From Treponema sp. (GTDB taxonomy: Bacteria; Spirochaetota; Spirochaetia; Treponematales; Treponemataceae), in the NCBI GenBank assembly GCA_012799545.1, contig JAAZLA010000020.1, positions 1 to 14,428 on the forward strand: 14,428 nt of DNA. The letters run 5' to 3'. Both the position numbers and the translations under genes were made by a program. Positions 7,609 to 14,428 of this stretch are shown piece by piece. The number at the start of each line of letters is the position of its first letter. The stretch's first letter is position 1. The notes under the pieces are model-generated. The model saw nothing but the letters and a program-made list of their open reading frames with translations. It was not told the DNA's origin and searched no databases.

Positions 7609-7647
7609 AAAAGCTGCCATCATTTTTGTGTTGGCAGCTTTTTTTTT
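7609..7647. terminator. Intrinsic terminator, probably shared by convergent genes
   Basis: The arms 7609-7619 and 7632-7642 form a perfect 11-bp stem (core AGCTGCC/GGCAGCT) around a 12-nt loop, followed on the plus strand by T through 7647. It lies 17 bp after the ABC ATPase stop codon. On the minus strand the stem is followed by four T and could also end the RNB ribonuclease transcript, whose stop is at 7661. Confidence 0.9.
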
Positions 7648-7660
7648 AAAGGAAAGTTTT

Positions 7661-9565
7661 TTAAGCTTCTATAAATTGCACTTCTAGTTTTGTCAGTTGA
7701 ATTTTTCCAACACGAAGAAAAATTTCGTCGTTGAGCTCTGCTTTCGGAGCATGTACGCTCGCTTCCATTGCAAGGCTTTCTATAAAAACAATGGCTGTTT
7801 TTCCTTTTTGTTCGAGAATAATACCCCTTCCTTCCCATTCAGGGTTTTGTAAAAGGTAGACGAGTTTCCAGTGAAGCTCACTTTCCCGAGATGCCCTCAT
7901 TATAGCGCGGCTTGCAGCATCACCTTGAGATATTCTTTCCAAAACCGCATCTCCCGTCAATACTGTTTTGTTATCTAAAAAGAGACGGATTTGTTGATGA
8001 GCGACTAAGTCGGAGTAGCGTCTAAGTGGGCTTGAAACTTGGCTATAAAAAGAGAGACCTAAGCTTGCGTGTTGCGAAGGTGTTACACCAAGAGAGCGAG
8101 CTTTCATGCTTTTTCTTAGGCGATATTGGCCTGCAAGACCGTCGGGTAGTTTTTTGGGAATGTCGGGTTCTTCTTGAGAGACATAGGGAAAGGGAATATT
8201 GTTTTTAAAAGCAAAACGAGCTGCAGCCTCTCCTGCCAAAAGCATCATTTCGCGAACAAGAGCAAAGGATTCATATTCTACAAGTGCTGTAATTTCGACG
8301 CTTGGATCAGCTCCTTCGTTTTTTTTAAGAACAACTGAAGCCTCCGGAAATTGGATCTGTATTGCACCGGCATTCTTTCTTTTGATGAAGTTTTTTTCTG
8401 CAAGGTGAAAGAGTGGGGCGAGTTGAGAGCTGTTTTTTTGCTCATCAGCTTCTTTATATGAAAGGCGTTTTACTTTTACAAAGCTTTTAAGGATACTTAT
8501 ATCTTCGATAGCAGCATCTTCTGTTATGCGTATTTTAAATGAGAGCGCTCGAGAATAGGAGTTTTCTCCTTCTAGACCGAGGGCATAGTCCTTGAGGCTT
8601 TTTTCAGAGAGCATACGGCTTGCTCCTTCTGGAATATACAAGGTCGCTCCGCGATTTCTGGCAGCCTTATCTATAGCTGAATCCGGTAGCACTGTTGAAG
8701 CTGGGTCTGCTATGTGAATCCATAAGTGTTCGCCATCATAGGCTATTGCATCGTCAGGGTCGGTGCTACCTTCATTATCGATTGCATAGGCGAGGTGCTC
8801 GAGTTTTATGCGGTCGTCTTCATGGGGAGGGGAGTCTAAAAAACTCGTACTCGAATGCATCGAAAGCCCATGCCGCGTGGGATAAGGATTTTTGCTCATT
8901 GTCCAAAATCCGACATCTAAAAGGAGTTTGTGCGCTTCTTCAATCGTTTCTTTTACATGTGCTTCTTTGAGGTATTTTGGTTTATCCGTTTTGCCGAGTG
9001 CAAAGGCTTCTATTTCTTGTAAAAACTTTGCATCGCTTTCTAAGTCTACATTTTTTTTGCGCAATCGTTTTATAAAAGCATCTTTTATAGCAGCCTCGTT
9101 TTGTTTTTCATTTTCTTTTTCTAAAAGAGCGGCTACCTCATCCTTTGATCGGGCTGTAAAAAAAAGTTGGCTTTCTTTTTGCTCCGTTTTAAAATAGACA
9201 GAATCGATGAGGCTAAAGTATAGGGGAAAGATGTTTTCTAGTACCTTTGTATCGATACTTAGCTCAGCTATTTCATCAAATCGAAATGCCTGTTGATCTT
9301 CTTCGTCTAAGAGTTCCCATGTTTCTATAATTGCCTTTGTAAATGTATCCGATGCTTTTATATTATCTTCTGTTACAAGATTTGCAAGATTTTCAGCAGG
9401 ACCGGGATGTAAAAAAAGAATATCCTTGTCGCGTACCTTTTGATTTTCTATGAGGGCTTTTCCCCCTTTAAAACCAGATACAAAAGAAATTGAAATTTTA
9501 TCTTCTATCGCTTGAATGACTGCGGGTTTTTGTTTGTAAATTATGAGACTTGCTTTTCTAAACAT
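7661..9565 (-). CDS. RNB-domain 3'-5' exoribonuclease (RNase II family)
   Basis: A 634-residue predicted exoribonuclease that degrades RNA from the 3' end using two metal ions. The RNB catalytic centre is intact: AIDNEGSTDPDDA carries Asp263, 269, 271 and 272 at the spacing of the E. coli RNase II acidic cluster. The downstream SSPLRRYSDL (511-520), another family hallmark, is present. The N-terminal 250 residues show no clear cold-shock domains. From memory they resemble the N-terminal small beta domain plus winged helix of Zam/DrII-like RNases in cyanobacteria and Deinococcus (VYFKTEQKESQLFFTARSKD at about 123-142). A short OB/S1-like tail covers about 577-634. The start is taken as ATG 9563-9565. 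A longer frame from 9667 would overlap lysC by 57 bp and adds 34 atypical residues. No ribosome binding site is obvious. It is divergent from lysC. Confidence 0.88.
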   Translation of the reverse strand: MFRKASLIIYKQKPAVIQAIEDKISISFVSGFKGGKALIENQKVRDKDILFLHPGPAENLANLVTEDNIKASDTFTKAIIETWELLDEEDQQAFRFDEIAELSIDTKVLENIFPLYFSLIDSVYFKTEQKESQLFFTARSKDEVAALLEKENEKQNEAAIKDAFIKRLRKKNVDLESDAKFLQEIEAFALGKTDKPKYLKEAHVKETIEEAHKLLLDVGFWTMSKNPYPTRHGLSMHSSTSFLDSPPHEDDRIKLEHLAYAIDNEGSTDPDDAIAYDGEHLWIHIADPASTVLPDSAIDKAARNRGATLYIPEGASRMLSEKSLKDYALGLEGENSYSRALSFKIRITEDAAIEDISILKSFVKVKRLSYKEADEQKNSSQLAPLFHLAEKNFIKRKNAGAIQIQFPEASVVLKKNEGADPSVEITALVEYESFALVREMMLLAGEAAARFAFKNNIPFPYVSQEEPDIPKKLPDGLAGQYRLRKSMKARSLGVTPSQHASLGLSFYSQVSSPLRRYSDLVAHQQIRLFLDNKTVLTGDAVLERISQGDAASRAIMRASRESELHWKLVYLLQNPEWEGRGIILEQKGKTAIVFIESLAMEASVHAPKAELNDEIFLRVGKIQLTKLEVQFIEA

Positions 9566-9626
9566 TTCATTACTATAGTCTAAAAAATAAAAATATGATA
9601 GTATTTTTTTATGATAGTAATGAAAT
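9564..9626. repeat. 13-bp inverted repeat spanning the RNase/lysC divergent starts
   Basis: The sequence at 9564-9576 is the exact reverse complement of 9614-9626, with 37 nt between. Each arm covers the start region of one of the two divergent genes. A direct repeat ATGATAGTA also occurs at 9595-9603 and 9611-9619. Such symmetry could be a regulator site or could reflect similar start-codon contexts in AT-rich DNA. Confidence 0.5.
9594..9600. promoter_or_regulatory. Overlapping -10-like hexamers in the RNase/lysC divergent region
   Basis: TATGAT on the plus strand (9594-9599) and TATCAT on the minus strand (9600-9595) are each one base from TATAAT and nearly coincide. Either could serve lysC or the ribonuclease. 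Neither has a good -35 at 16-18 bp, so this is only a candidate. The gap between the two coding regions is 45 bp, so promoters for both must lie here or inside the opposite gene. Confidence 0.3.
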
Positions 9627-10951
9627 TTGGTGGCTCTTCTCTTGCCACAGCTGAACGAATACAACACGTTGCTTCTATTATAGAAGCCTATAAAGAAAAA
9701 AAGCCTCTCGTTGTTCTCTCTGCCATGGGAGATACGACTGATTTTTTGCTCGAAGCCTCCGACCTTGCTGTAGAAGGAAGGGTGGATATTTCTTCTGTTG
9801 AAAAGCTACATATCGATACAGCGAAAGAACTTGCAATTGATGCGAGAGAAATCGAAGCGTTATTGGAAGAGCTGAAAACCCTCTTGACGGGTATTTCTAT
9901 GCTAAAAGAACTTACAAAGCGTACGAGAGATTACCTTGTTTCATTTGGCGAGCGTTTATCTGTACGCATGATGGCACTCTACCTAGACAAAAAAGGAAGT
10001 CCCGCTCGATTTTACGATGCTTGGGATGCAGGCTTTATTTCCGATTCAAATTTTATGAGTGCGGAACTCAAAGACTCTGTGTGGACTGCTATCCCAAAGG
10101 CTTTTGAAGACTATACTGCAGGAAGGCAAAAAGAAATACCTATTGTAACGGGATTTATTGCAAAAGATATAAATGGATATATTACAACGCTTGGTCGTGG
10201 TGGTTCGGATTTAACAGCGACTATGCTTGGAGCAGCCCTCAATGTTGAAGAAGTACAAACTTGGAAGGATGTCGACGGTATTTTAACGACTGACCCACGT
10301 ATTGTAAAAGATGCACGCCCCATAGAAGAGGTAACCTACGAGGAGGCAGCTGAGCTTGCTTATTTTGGCTCTCAAGTTTTGCACCCTCGTTCAATGCAAC
10401 CGTGTAGAAAAACAGGTACCCCCGTTCGAGTAAAAAATTCTTATAATATTGCTTCCCCTGGTTCTATCATTGTAGAAAAACACAAGGGTGAAGTTTCCCC
10501 GGTTCGTGCTATTACCGCGGTAAAAGGCGTTACGATAATCGACCTTGTTTCAACGCGTATGCTCGGCGCCTCAGGTTTTCTCGCACATATTTTTAACAAT
10601 TTTCTCAAGTGGGATATAAGCATCGATGTGATTGCAACAAGCGAGGTTTCTGTTTCACTTACCGTCAATACAAACCAAAATTTGGAACCGCTTATAGCGG
10701 ACTTACAAAATGTTGCTGATGTAGAACTCAAAACAAAGAAAGCAATCGTAACGATTATTTGCGATGTAAAACGTTCGAGTAGTATTTTGTCCGCTTGTTT
10801 TAAAGCCCTGCAAGATAATGCAATCAATGTGCAAATGATAAGCCAGGGTGCATCGAAGGTGAATGTGAGTATGCTTGTTGAAGAAACTGAAGTTAATGAA
10901 GTTGTGCAAGTATTACATAAATCATTTATAGATAACAAACTTATTTATTAG
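9611..10951 (+). CDS. lysC: Aspartate kinase (monofunctional, lysine-type)
   Basis: A 446-residue enzyme phosphorylating L-aspartate to 4-phospho-aspartate, the first step of the aspartate pathway (lysine/DAP, threonine, methionine). The amino-acid kinase domain spans about 1-290: VMKFGGSSLA at the start, SFGERLSVRM (111-120), TTLGRGGSDLTATM (192-205) and the nucleotide-binding stretch TWKDVDGILTTDPR (217-230). Two C-terminal ACT domains follow (about 307-375 and 378-446), with ISQGASKVNVSMLVE (410-424) in the usual effector-binding region, so feedback control by lysine or threonine is expected. The length matches E. coli LysC; no homoserine dehydrogenase is fused. The start MIVMKFGG at 9611 is typical; ATG 9620 is an alternative. 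There is no clear Shine-Dalgarno sequence. It heads an operon with dapB 15 bp downstream. Confidence 0.95.
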   Translation: MIVMKFGGSSLATAERIQHVASIIEAYKEKKPLVVLSAMGDTTDFLLEASDLAVEGRVDISSVEKLHIDTAKELAIDAREIEALLEELKTLLTGISMLKELTKRTRDYLVSFGERLSVRMMALYLDKKGSPARFYDAWDAGFISDSNFMSAELKDSVWTAIPKAFEDYTAGRQKEIPIVTGFIAKDINGYITTLGRGGSDLTATMLGAALNVEEVQTWKDVDGILTTDPRIVKDARPIEEVTYEEAAELAYFGSQVLHPRSMQPCRKTGTPVRVKNSYNIASPGSIIVEKHKGEVSPVRAITAVKGVTIIDLVSTRMLGASGFLAHIFNNFLKWDISIDVIATSEVSVSLTVNTNQNLEPLIADLQNVADVELKTKKAIVTIICDVKRSSSILSACFKALQDNAINVQMISQGASKVNVSMLVEETEVNEVVQVLHKSFIDNKLIY

Positions 10952-10966
10952 AAGAGGTGGTATAAG

Positions 10967-11743
10967 ATGAAGATAGCATTACTTGGCTATGGAAAAATGG
11001 GACATATGATAGAAGTAGAAGCTAAGAAAAAAGGTTTTGAAATTTCAGCAACTATCGATTCATATGCAAAGGATGCAAGTCATTTTATTTCATCTCCTGC
11101 AGATATTGTAGCGGCTTTGCAAGAAACAAAAAGCGAAGTAGTTATAGACTTTTCTCATCCCGATGCTGCATTTGAAAATATAAAAGCAATTATACCGCTT
11201 GGAATTCCGCTTGTCGTGGGAACAACAGGCTGGCTTTCTCATCTTTCTGAAGTGCAAGACCTCGTTGCAAAACATAGTTCTTCGCTTTTTTACGCAGCAA
11301 ATTTTTCCATAGGTGTCAATTTATTTTACAAGGTCGTTGCCGAAGCGGCAAAGGTTTTTTCCTCTTACGATGATTACGATGTAGCTCTTTGGGAAGCACA
11401 TCATAATCAAAAAGCAGATTCACCTTCTGGAACAGCCCTAGAACTTGCAAAGCTTGTGTTAAAAAATCACAGTGGAAAAACAGAAATGCACTTTGATGCC
11501 TTTCATGAAAAACCAAAAGCCCATCAATTACATGTTTCAAGCACTCGTTGTGGTTCTGTTCCTGGAACACATACTGTTTTTTTTGATTCCAATGCAGATA
11601 GTATTGAGCTACTTCATCGCGCTCGCTCTCGAGAAGGCTTTGCACTCGGCGCTGTTCATGCTGCCTCTTGGCTTTTTGACGGCTTAAAAAAAGGCTCCGT
11701 CCAAAAGGGCAGAGTCTATACCATGGAAGATATGCTCTCATAG
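10967..11743 (+). CDS. dapB: 4-hydroxy-tetrahydrodipicolinate reductase
   Basis: A 258-residue cytosolic enzyme reducing hydroxy-tetrahydrodipicolinate with NAD(P)H on the route to diaminopimelate and lysine. The N-terminal Rossmann motif is GYGKMG (7-12). VVIDFSHP (58-65) and VVGTTGW (83-89) are cofactor-contact loops. The DapB hallmark EAHHNQKADSPSGTA (143-157) holds the catalytic histidine region, Lys149 and the SGT substrate loop. The C-terminal HRARSREGFALGA (217-229) is typical. The length is normal for the family. The start ATG 10967 has GAGGTGG (10954-10960) 6 nt upstream. It follows lysC by 15 bp, and its stop abuts the miaA start directly, so translation is probably coupled. dapA and the later lysine genes are not in the window. 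Confidence is high because all hallmark motifs are present. Confidence 0.95.
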   Translation: MKIALLGYGKMGHMIEVEAKKKGFEISATIDSYAKDASHFISSPADIVAALQETKSEVVIDFSHPDAAFENIKAIIPLGIPLVVGTTGWLSHLSEVQDLVAKHSSSLFYAANFSIGVNLFYKVVAEAAKVFSSYDDYDVALWEAHHNQKADSPSGTALELAKLVLKNHSGKTEMHFDAFHEKPKAHQLHVSSTRCGSVPGTHTVFFDSNADSIELLHRARSREGFALGAVHAASWLFDGLKKGSVQKGRVYTMEDMLS

Positions 11744-12751
11744 ATGCAAAAAAAATATTCCTTCAATACAGAAAAATACAATGCCCTTGTCCTTCTCGGT
11801 CCGACTGCTGTTGGAAAAACGCCACTTGCAAACCGTCTTGCAGAATATTTTTCTACAGAGCTTATATCTGCAGATTCACGGCAAGTTTACAAGGGATTGG
11901 ATATAGGTTCCGGAAAAGACCTTGATGAAATAACTGTGCCCTATCACCTCATCGATATTGCAGATCTCAGGGACGAATACTCCGTCTACGATTATCAAAA
12001 GGATTTTTTTTCTGTTTTTAATGGCCTTGCAAAAAAAAATATTCAACCGGTGATTGTCGGTGGCACAGGTATGTATCTCGATGCTATTATTCGAGACTAT
12101 AGCCTTATCAAGGTGCCGACAAATATACGCCTTCGTGAAAGCTTAAACGGAAAAACAATGGATGAACTTGAGGCAATTTTACGCGAGCTTAAACCTGGCT
12201 TACACAATAAAACAGATTTGGAAGAGCGGCATCGTTTACTTCGCGCTATTGAAATAGAGCTCTATTATAAAGAGCAGGGGCTTGATGTTGAAAAAAAACA
12301 ATCGATAAAAGCGGGTGATGCAAAACCTCAAAGCGATGAAAGTAAAGCAAAGTTCAAAGCCCTTGTTCTTGGAACCAGTTTTCCACGCGATGTTTTACGA
12401 AAAAATATCACAGAGCGTCTTAAAAAACGCTTGGAATCTGGTATGATTGAAGAGGTTGAAAATCTTCTAAACTCTGGAATTAGCCATGAGCGCTTACAAA
12501 GACTTGGACTCGAATATAAATTTTTGTCGCTCTATCTTCTCGGAGGGCTTACAAAGGATGCGCTTTTTTCAAAACTCAACACCGCAATTCATCAGTTTGC
12601 AAAACGTCAAGAAACATGGTTTCGTGGAATGGAACGAAAGGGAGTAGCTATTCACTGGATTCCCTGTGATGGCAGCAAGAGCGACGCTTCGATCGAAGAG
12701 CGATTTACAAAGGCAATTGATATCTTGTATAGAGAGAAATATCTCATTTAG
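11744..12751 (+). CDS. miaA: tRNA dimethylallyltransferase
   Basis: A 335-residue enzyme transferring a dimethylallyl group to the N6 of A37 in tRNAs that read codons beginning with U, the first step towards ms2i6A. The P-loop reads GPTAVGKT (19-26), with Val where Ser is usual. The DSRQVYKGLDIG (44-55) substrate-binding stretch follows, then VGGTGMYLDAI (105-115), and the C-terminal tRNA-contact motif FAKRQETWFRG (285-295). The segment ERHRLLRAIEIELYY (161-175) corresponds to the usual NDxxRVxRALE region. Length and order are normal for MiaA. The ATG follows the dapB stop with no gap and no strong ribosome binding site of its own, so it probably depends on coupled translation. An A-run of nine lies at 12031-12039. 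A glycosyltransferase gene follows after 3 bp. Cytosolic. Confidence 0.94.
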   Translation: MQKKYSFNTEKYNALVLLGPTAVGKTPLANRLAEYFSTELISADSRQVYKGLDIGSGKDLDEITVPYHLIDIADLRDEYSVYDYQKDFFSVFNGLAKKNIQPVIVGGTGMYLDAIIRDYSLIKVPTNIRLRESLNGKTMDELEAILRELKPGLHNKTDLEERHRLLRAIEIELYYKEQGLDVEKKQSIKAGDAKPQSDESKAKFKALVLGTSFPRDVLRKNITERLKKRLESGMIEEVENLLNSGISHERLQRLGLEYKFLSLYLLGGLTKDALFSKLNTAIHQFAKRQETWFRGMERKGVAIHWIPCDGSKSDASIEERFTKAIDILYREKYLI

Positions 12752-12754
12752 ATT

Positions 12755-14059
12755 ATGGAAAAAAAAGAGCTTAGGGAACTAGGGTGGCGAGCAGAAAAAC
12801 ATGATCTCGAAAATCTGAGTTCAAAAAAAATTCTTTCCAAGAAGCCTTTGTCCAAGGCAATGCGAAAATATCTTGAAAAAAAACTTGAGTCTTCTCTTTT
12901 AAACTGTGGTGAAAAAATACCAATGCATCCTATTGCTCTTTGTATTCCCGTCTCGTATGAATATCCTCATTTTTTTCGAACACTTCGCTCCTTACATCTA
13001 TCTGCCATGAAAGCTCTTTCATATTTGGGAGAAAACTACCAAGCCTTTAGTATTGTTTGTTGTATTAATGCAAGAGAAAACGATGCTCTCGAAGTGAAAG
13101 AAAATAACGCAAAACTGCTACACGAATTGCGGCGTTTACAAAAAACAGAATTTGATGGGTCTTTTATGAACCTGCATATACTCGATTATTCTCATGAAGG
13201 AGCCTATTTCAAAAAAAAAGATGGGGTGGGACTTGCTCGAAAAATAGCTCTCGACTGGGCGCTTAAATCTGGGGCAGAAGTTTTGGCTTCCCTCGATGCT
13301 GATTGTCTTGTAAGCGAAAACTATTTGTATACGCTTGCGTTGTTTTATCAAAAATACAAGAATAAAAGTGAGTGGGCGCTTTGTGGTTTTAGCCATCAAG
13401 AGCCAGCAGAAAAAGCACATAAAAAGGCTATGGATGCCTACGAAACCTATTTACATGAGCATAGTCGGTTTTTATTTGATATAGAAAGTCCGTATTATCC
13501 GGTTGCCTTGGGACCGACTATTATATGCACGAGCGAAGCCTATGTGCGTTCTGGTGGTATGAATAAAAAAATTGCCGGGGAAGATTTTTATTTTTTGCAA
13601 TCGCTTATAAAGCTTAACTTAAAAAAGAGAATAGAAGACTATCTTTTTCTCGCTTCAAAGGTCTATCCCTCCGCACGCCTTTCAAAACGTGTTTTATTTG
13701 GCACTGGCACAGCTCTTGAAGAGATTCTGGGAGGGAAAAAAAAAGGCTTTGAAAAAAAACAATATATAGCAGCTAAGGATTTTTTTAGTCTTTTTAATAC
13801 AATGCTTTTGAGTTTTTATGAGAGAGAGGAAAAGAGCATAGAAATGCTTTTAGAATTTGAAAAAAAAGTAAAAAACAGCTCTTCACAGGTCTATGCTTTT
13901 TTAGCGGAAGATAGGTTTTGGATAGATTGGGAGAAGATTGTAAAAACACATTTTTCTTCGAAAGAAAATCTACGAAAGGCTTTTTTTGAGCGTTTCGATG
14001 GCTTAAAAACAATTCGTTTATTTAATTATCTCGCTGAAGTGCATAAGGGCGATTCCTGA
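12755..14059 (+). CDS. GT-A type glycosyltransferase, GT2-like, role unknown
   Basis: A 434-residue predicted nucleotide-sugar-dependent glycosyltransferase. The GT-A core runs from about 57 to 320: the opening strand IALCIPVSYEYPHFFRTLRSL (60-80), GVGLARKIALDWAL (157-170), a DxD motif DADC (181-184) for metal and sugar nucleotide, and a GEDFYFLQ motif (275-282) of the type that holds the catalytic base. I recall similar GVGLARKIG...DADC proteins in Bacteroidetes. A basic N-terminal 50 residues and a helical C-terminal 100 residues flank the core. No membrane segment or signal peptide is visible, so it acts in the cytosol or on the inner face of the membrane. The start is 3 bp after the miaA stop with no clear ribosome binding site, so it is the last gene of the lysC-dapB-miaA operon. 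Two A9 runs (13211-13219, 13736-13744) could slip. Acceptor and sugar are unknown. Confidence 0.8.
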   Translation: MEKKELRELGWRAEKHDLENLSSKKILSKKPLSKAMRKYLEKKLESSLLNCGEKIPMHPIALCIPVSYEYPHFFRTLRSLHLSAMKALSYLGENYQAFSIVCCINARENDALEVKENNAKLLHELRRLQKTEFDGSFMNLHILDYSHEGAYFKKKDGVGLARKIALDWALKSGAEVLASLDADCLVSENYLYTLALFYQKYKNKSEWALCGFSHQEPAEKAHKKAMDAYETYLHEHSRFLFDIESPYYPVALGPTIICTSEAYVRSGGMNKKIAGEDFYFLQSLIKLNLKKRIEDYLFLASKVYPSARLSKRVLFGTGTALEEILGGKKKGFEKKQYIAAKDFFSLFNTMLLSFYEREEKSIEMLLEFEKKVKNSSSQVYAFLAEDRFWIDWEKIVKTHFSSKENLRKAFFERFDGLKTIRLFNYLAEVHKGDS

Positions 14060-14063
14060 GACC

Positions 14064-14092
14064 TTGACTAGTCTACTTTTCTGATTTATTAT
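14064..14092 (+). promoter_or_regulatory. Sigma70-like promoter for the LolA-like gene
   Basis: TTGACT (14064-14069) and TATTAT (14087-14092) each match consensus at five of six positions, with a 17-bp spacer. The expected start is near 14099, giving a leader of about 19 nt before ATG 14118. An 8-bp palindrome GACTAGTC (14066-14073) overlaps the -35 element. No terminator is seen between the glycosyltransferase stop and this promoter, so some readthrough is possible. Confidence 0.75.
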
Positions 14093-14117
14093 AGAGTATA
14101 AGGAAAATGTAATTAGT

Positions 14118-14428
14118 ATGCGAAAAAAGACTCTTTTTTATATTAGTGTTGTTCTTATGGCTTGTTTTTCTCTCAATTCTTTGCTTGCGCAAGAGATACA
14201 AACCGCTCAAAACTTTTTTAAAAGTATCTCCGAATATTATGCTAATATTACCGATTATGAAGCAGATTTGGAAATCCGTGCTGGCTCACAAAATATGTCA
14301 GCGAAGGTGTCTTTTAAAAAACCCAATCTCTTACGTATCGATTTTTCTAAGCCAGATACACAAGTTATTCTGTTTAACGGTAGTCTTTTGACGATTTATC
14401 TACCGGGCTCTTCTGCGGTTTTAACTCA
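14118..14428 (+). CDS. LolA-like outer-membrane lipoprotein carrier, N-terminal part
   Basis: The frame starts at ATG 14118 and is open to the right edge, giving 103 complete codons plus two bases. A basic start (MRKK) and hydrophobic stretch to about residue 23 form a signal peptide, with a likely signal peptidase I cut after SLLA (residue 24) before QE. A Cys at 16 preceded by LMA could be read as a relaxed lipobox, but the hydrophobic part before it is short. The mature part (AQNFFKSISEYYANITDYEA, then ISF-type strands with KKPNLLRIDFSKPD at 68-81 and LFNGSLLTIYLPGSS) follows the LolA pattern: an N-terminal helix, then antiparallel strands with a P-x-x-L-R motif. LolA shuttles lipoproteins across the periplasm. 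The C-terminus is not seen. A weak AAGG lies about 14 nt upstream. It is transcribed from its own promoter. Confidence 0.8.
   Translation, partial: MRKKTLFYISVVLMACFSLNSLLAQEIQTAQNFFKSISEYYANITDYEADLEIRAGSQNMSAKVSFKKPNLLRIDFSKPDTQVILFNGSLLTIYLPGSSAVLT

Noticed and set aside
9566..9667. Thirty-four-residue N-terminal extension of the RNB ribonuclease
   Set aside because: It would run back through the lysC start, has an unlikely composition, and a normal ATG at 9565 is available.
10441..10938. 165-residue minus-strand open frame
   Set aside because: It lies wholly inside lysC opposite the ACT domains; its sequence has no recognisable domain and is rich in Ser, Thr and Ile as expected of an antisense reading.
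11316..11741. 141-residue minus-strand open frame
   Set aside because: It is antisense to dapB, whose motifs are complete, and shows no domain or ribosome binding site.
14146..14391. 81-residue plus-strand frame near the right edge
   Set aside because: It is out of frame with the LolA-like gene starting at 14118, which has a signal peptide, a promoter and family-like sequence.
1..14428. CRISPR arrays, tRNA or rRNA genes, insertion sequences, toxin-antitoxin pairs
   Set aside because: I found no spaced repeat array, no cloverleaf or rRNA-like sequence, no transposase motif and no small paired genes; intergenic gaps are all under 150 bp.

Overview
The window looks like chromosomal DNA from an AT-rich spirochaete, most probably a Treponema. 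The basis is overall gene style: A/T-rich with long A and T runs, a LysC/DapB/MiaA/LolA set, a NitT/TauT-type importer and a stand-alone sugar-importer ATPase. No rRNA or other decisive marker is present, so the genus is an inference. I see no insertion sequences, phage genes, CRISPR arrays, tRNAs or rRNAs. Almost all of the sequence is densely packed coding DNA.

Left part (1-3031). A plus-strand importer operon comes first: the tail of a substrate-binding protein, then a permease and an ATPase that overlap by 8 bp. It meets a minus-strand cysteine desulfurase tail to tail, with the last 17 bp shared. The 81-bp gap upstream of the desulfurase carries a strong hairpin and a probable promoter for the next plus-strand gene.

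Middle part (3065-7660). A cytoplasmic type I pullulanase is followed by a 12-helix MFS transporter. Next is a stand-alone MalK/UgpC/MsmX-type ATPase with its own exact-consensus sigma70 promoter (TTGACA, 17 bp, TATAAT), a full AGGAGG ribosome binding site and a strong terminator. These genes suggest uptake and intracellular breakdown of alpha-glucans or other sugars, with the ATPase probably serving permeases encoded elsewhere.

Right part (7661-14428). A minus-strand RNB-domain exoribonuclease is divergent from a tight plus-strand operon: aspartate kinase (lysC), dihydrodipicolinate reductase (dapB), tRNA dimethylallyltransferase (miaA) and a cytosolic GT-A glycosyltransferase of unknown role. 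Spacings in the operon are 15, 0 and 3 bp. A separate sigma70-like promoter then drives a LolA-like periplasmic lipoprotein carrier that runs off the right edge.

Most genes are recognisable housekeeping or metabolic functions. I found no convincing new multi-gene system. The best candidates for a second look are the glycosyltransferase coupled to miaA, the inverted repeat spanning the RNase/lysC divergent starts, the hairpin/promoter overlap before the pullulanase, and the orphan ATPase with its unusually strong expression signals.
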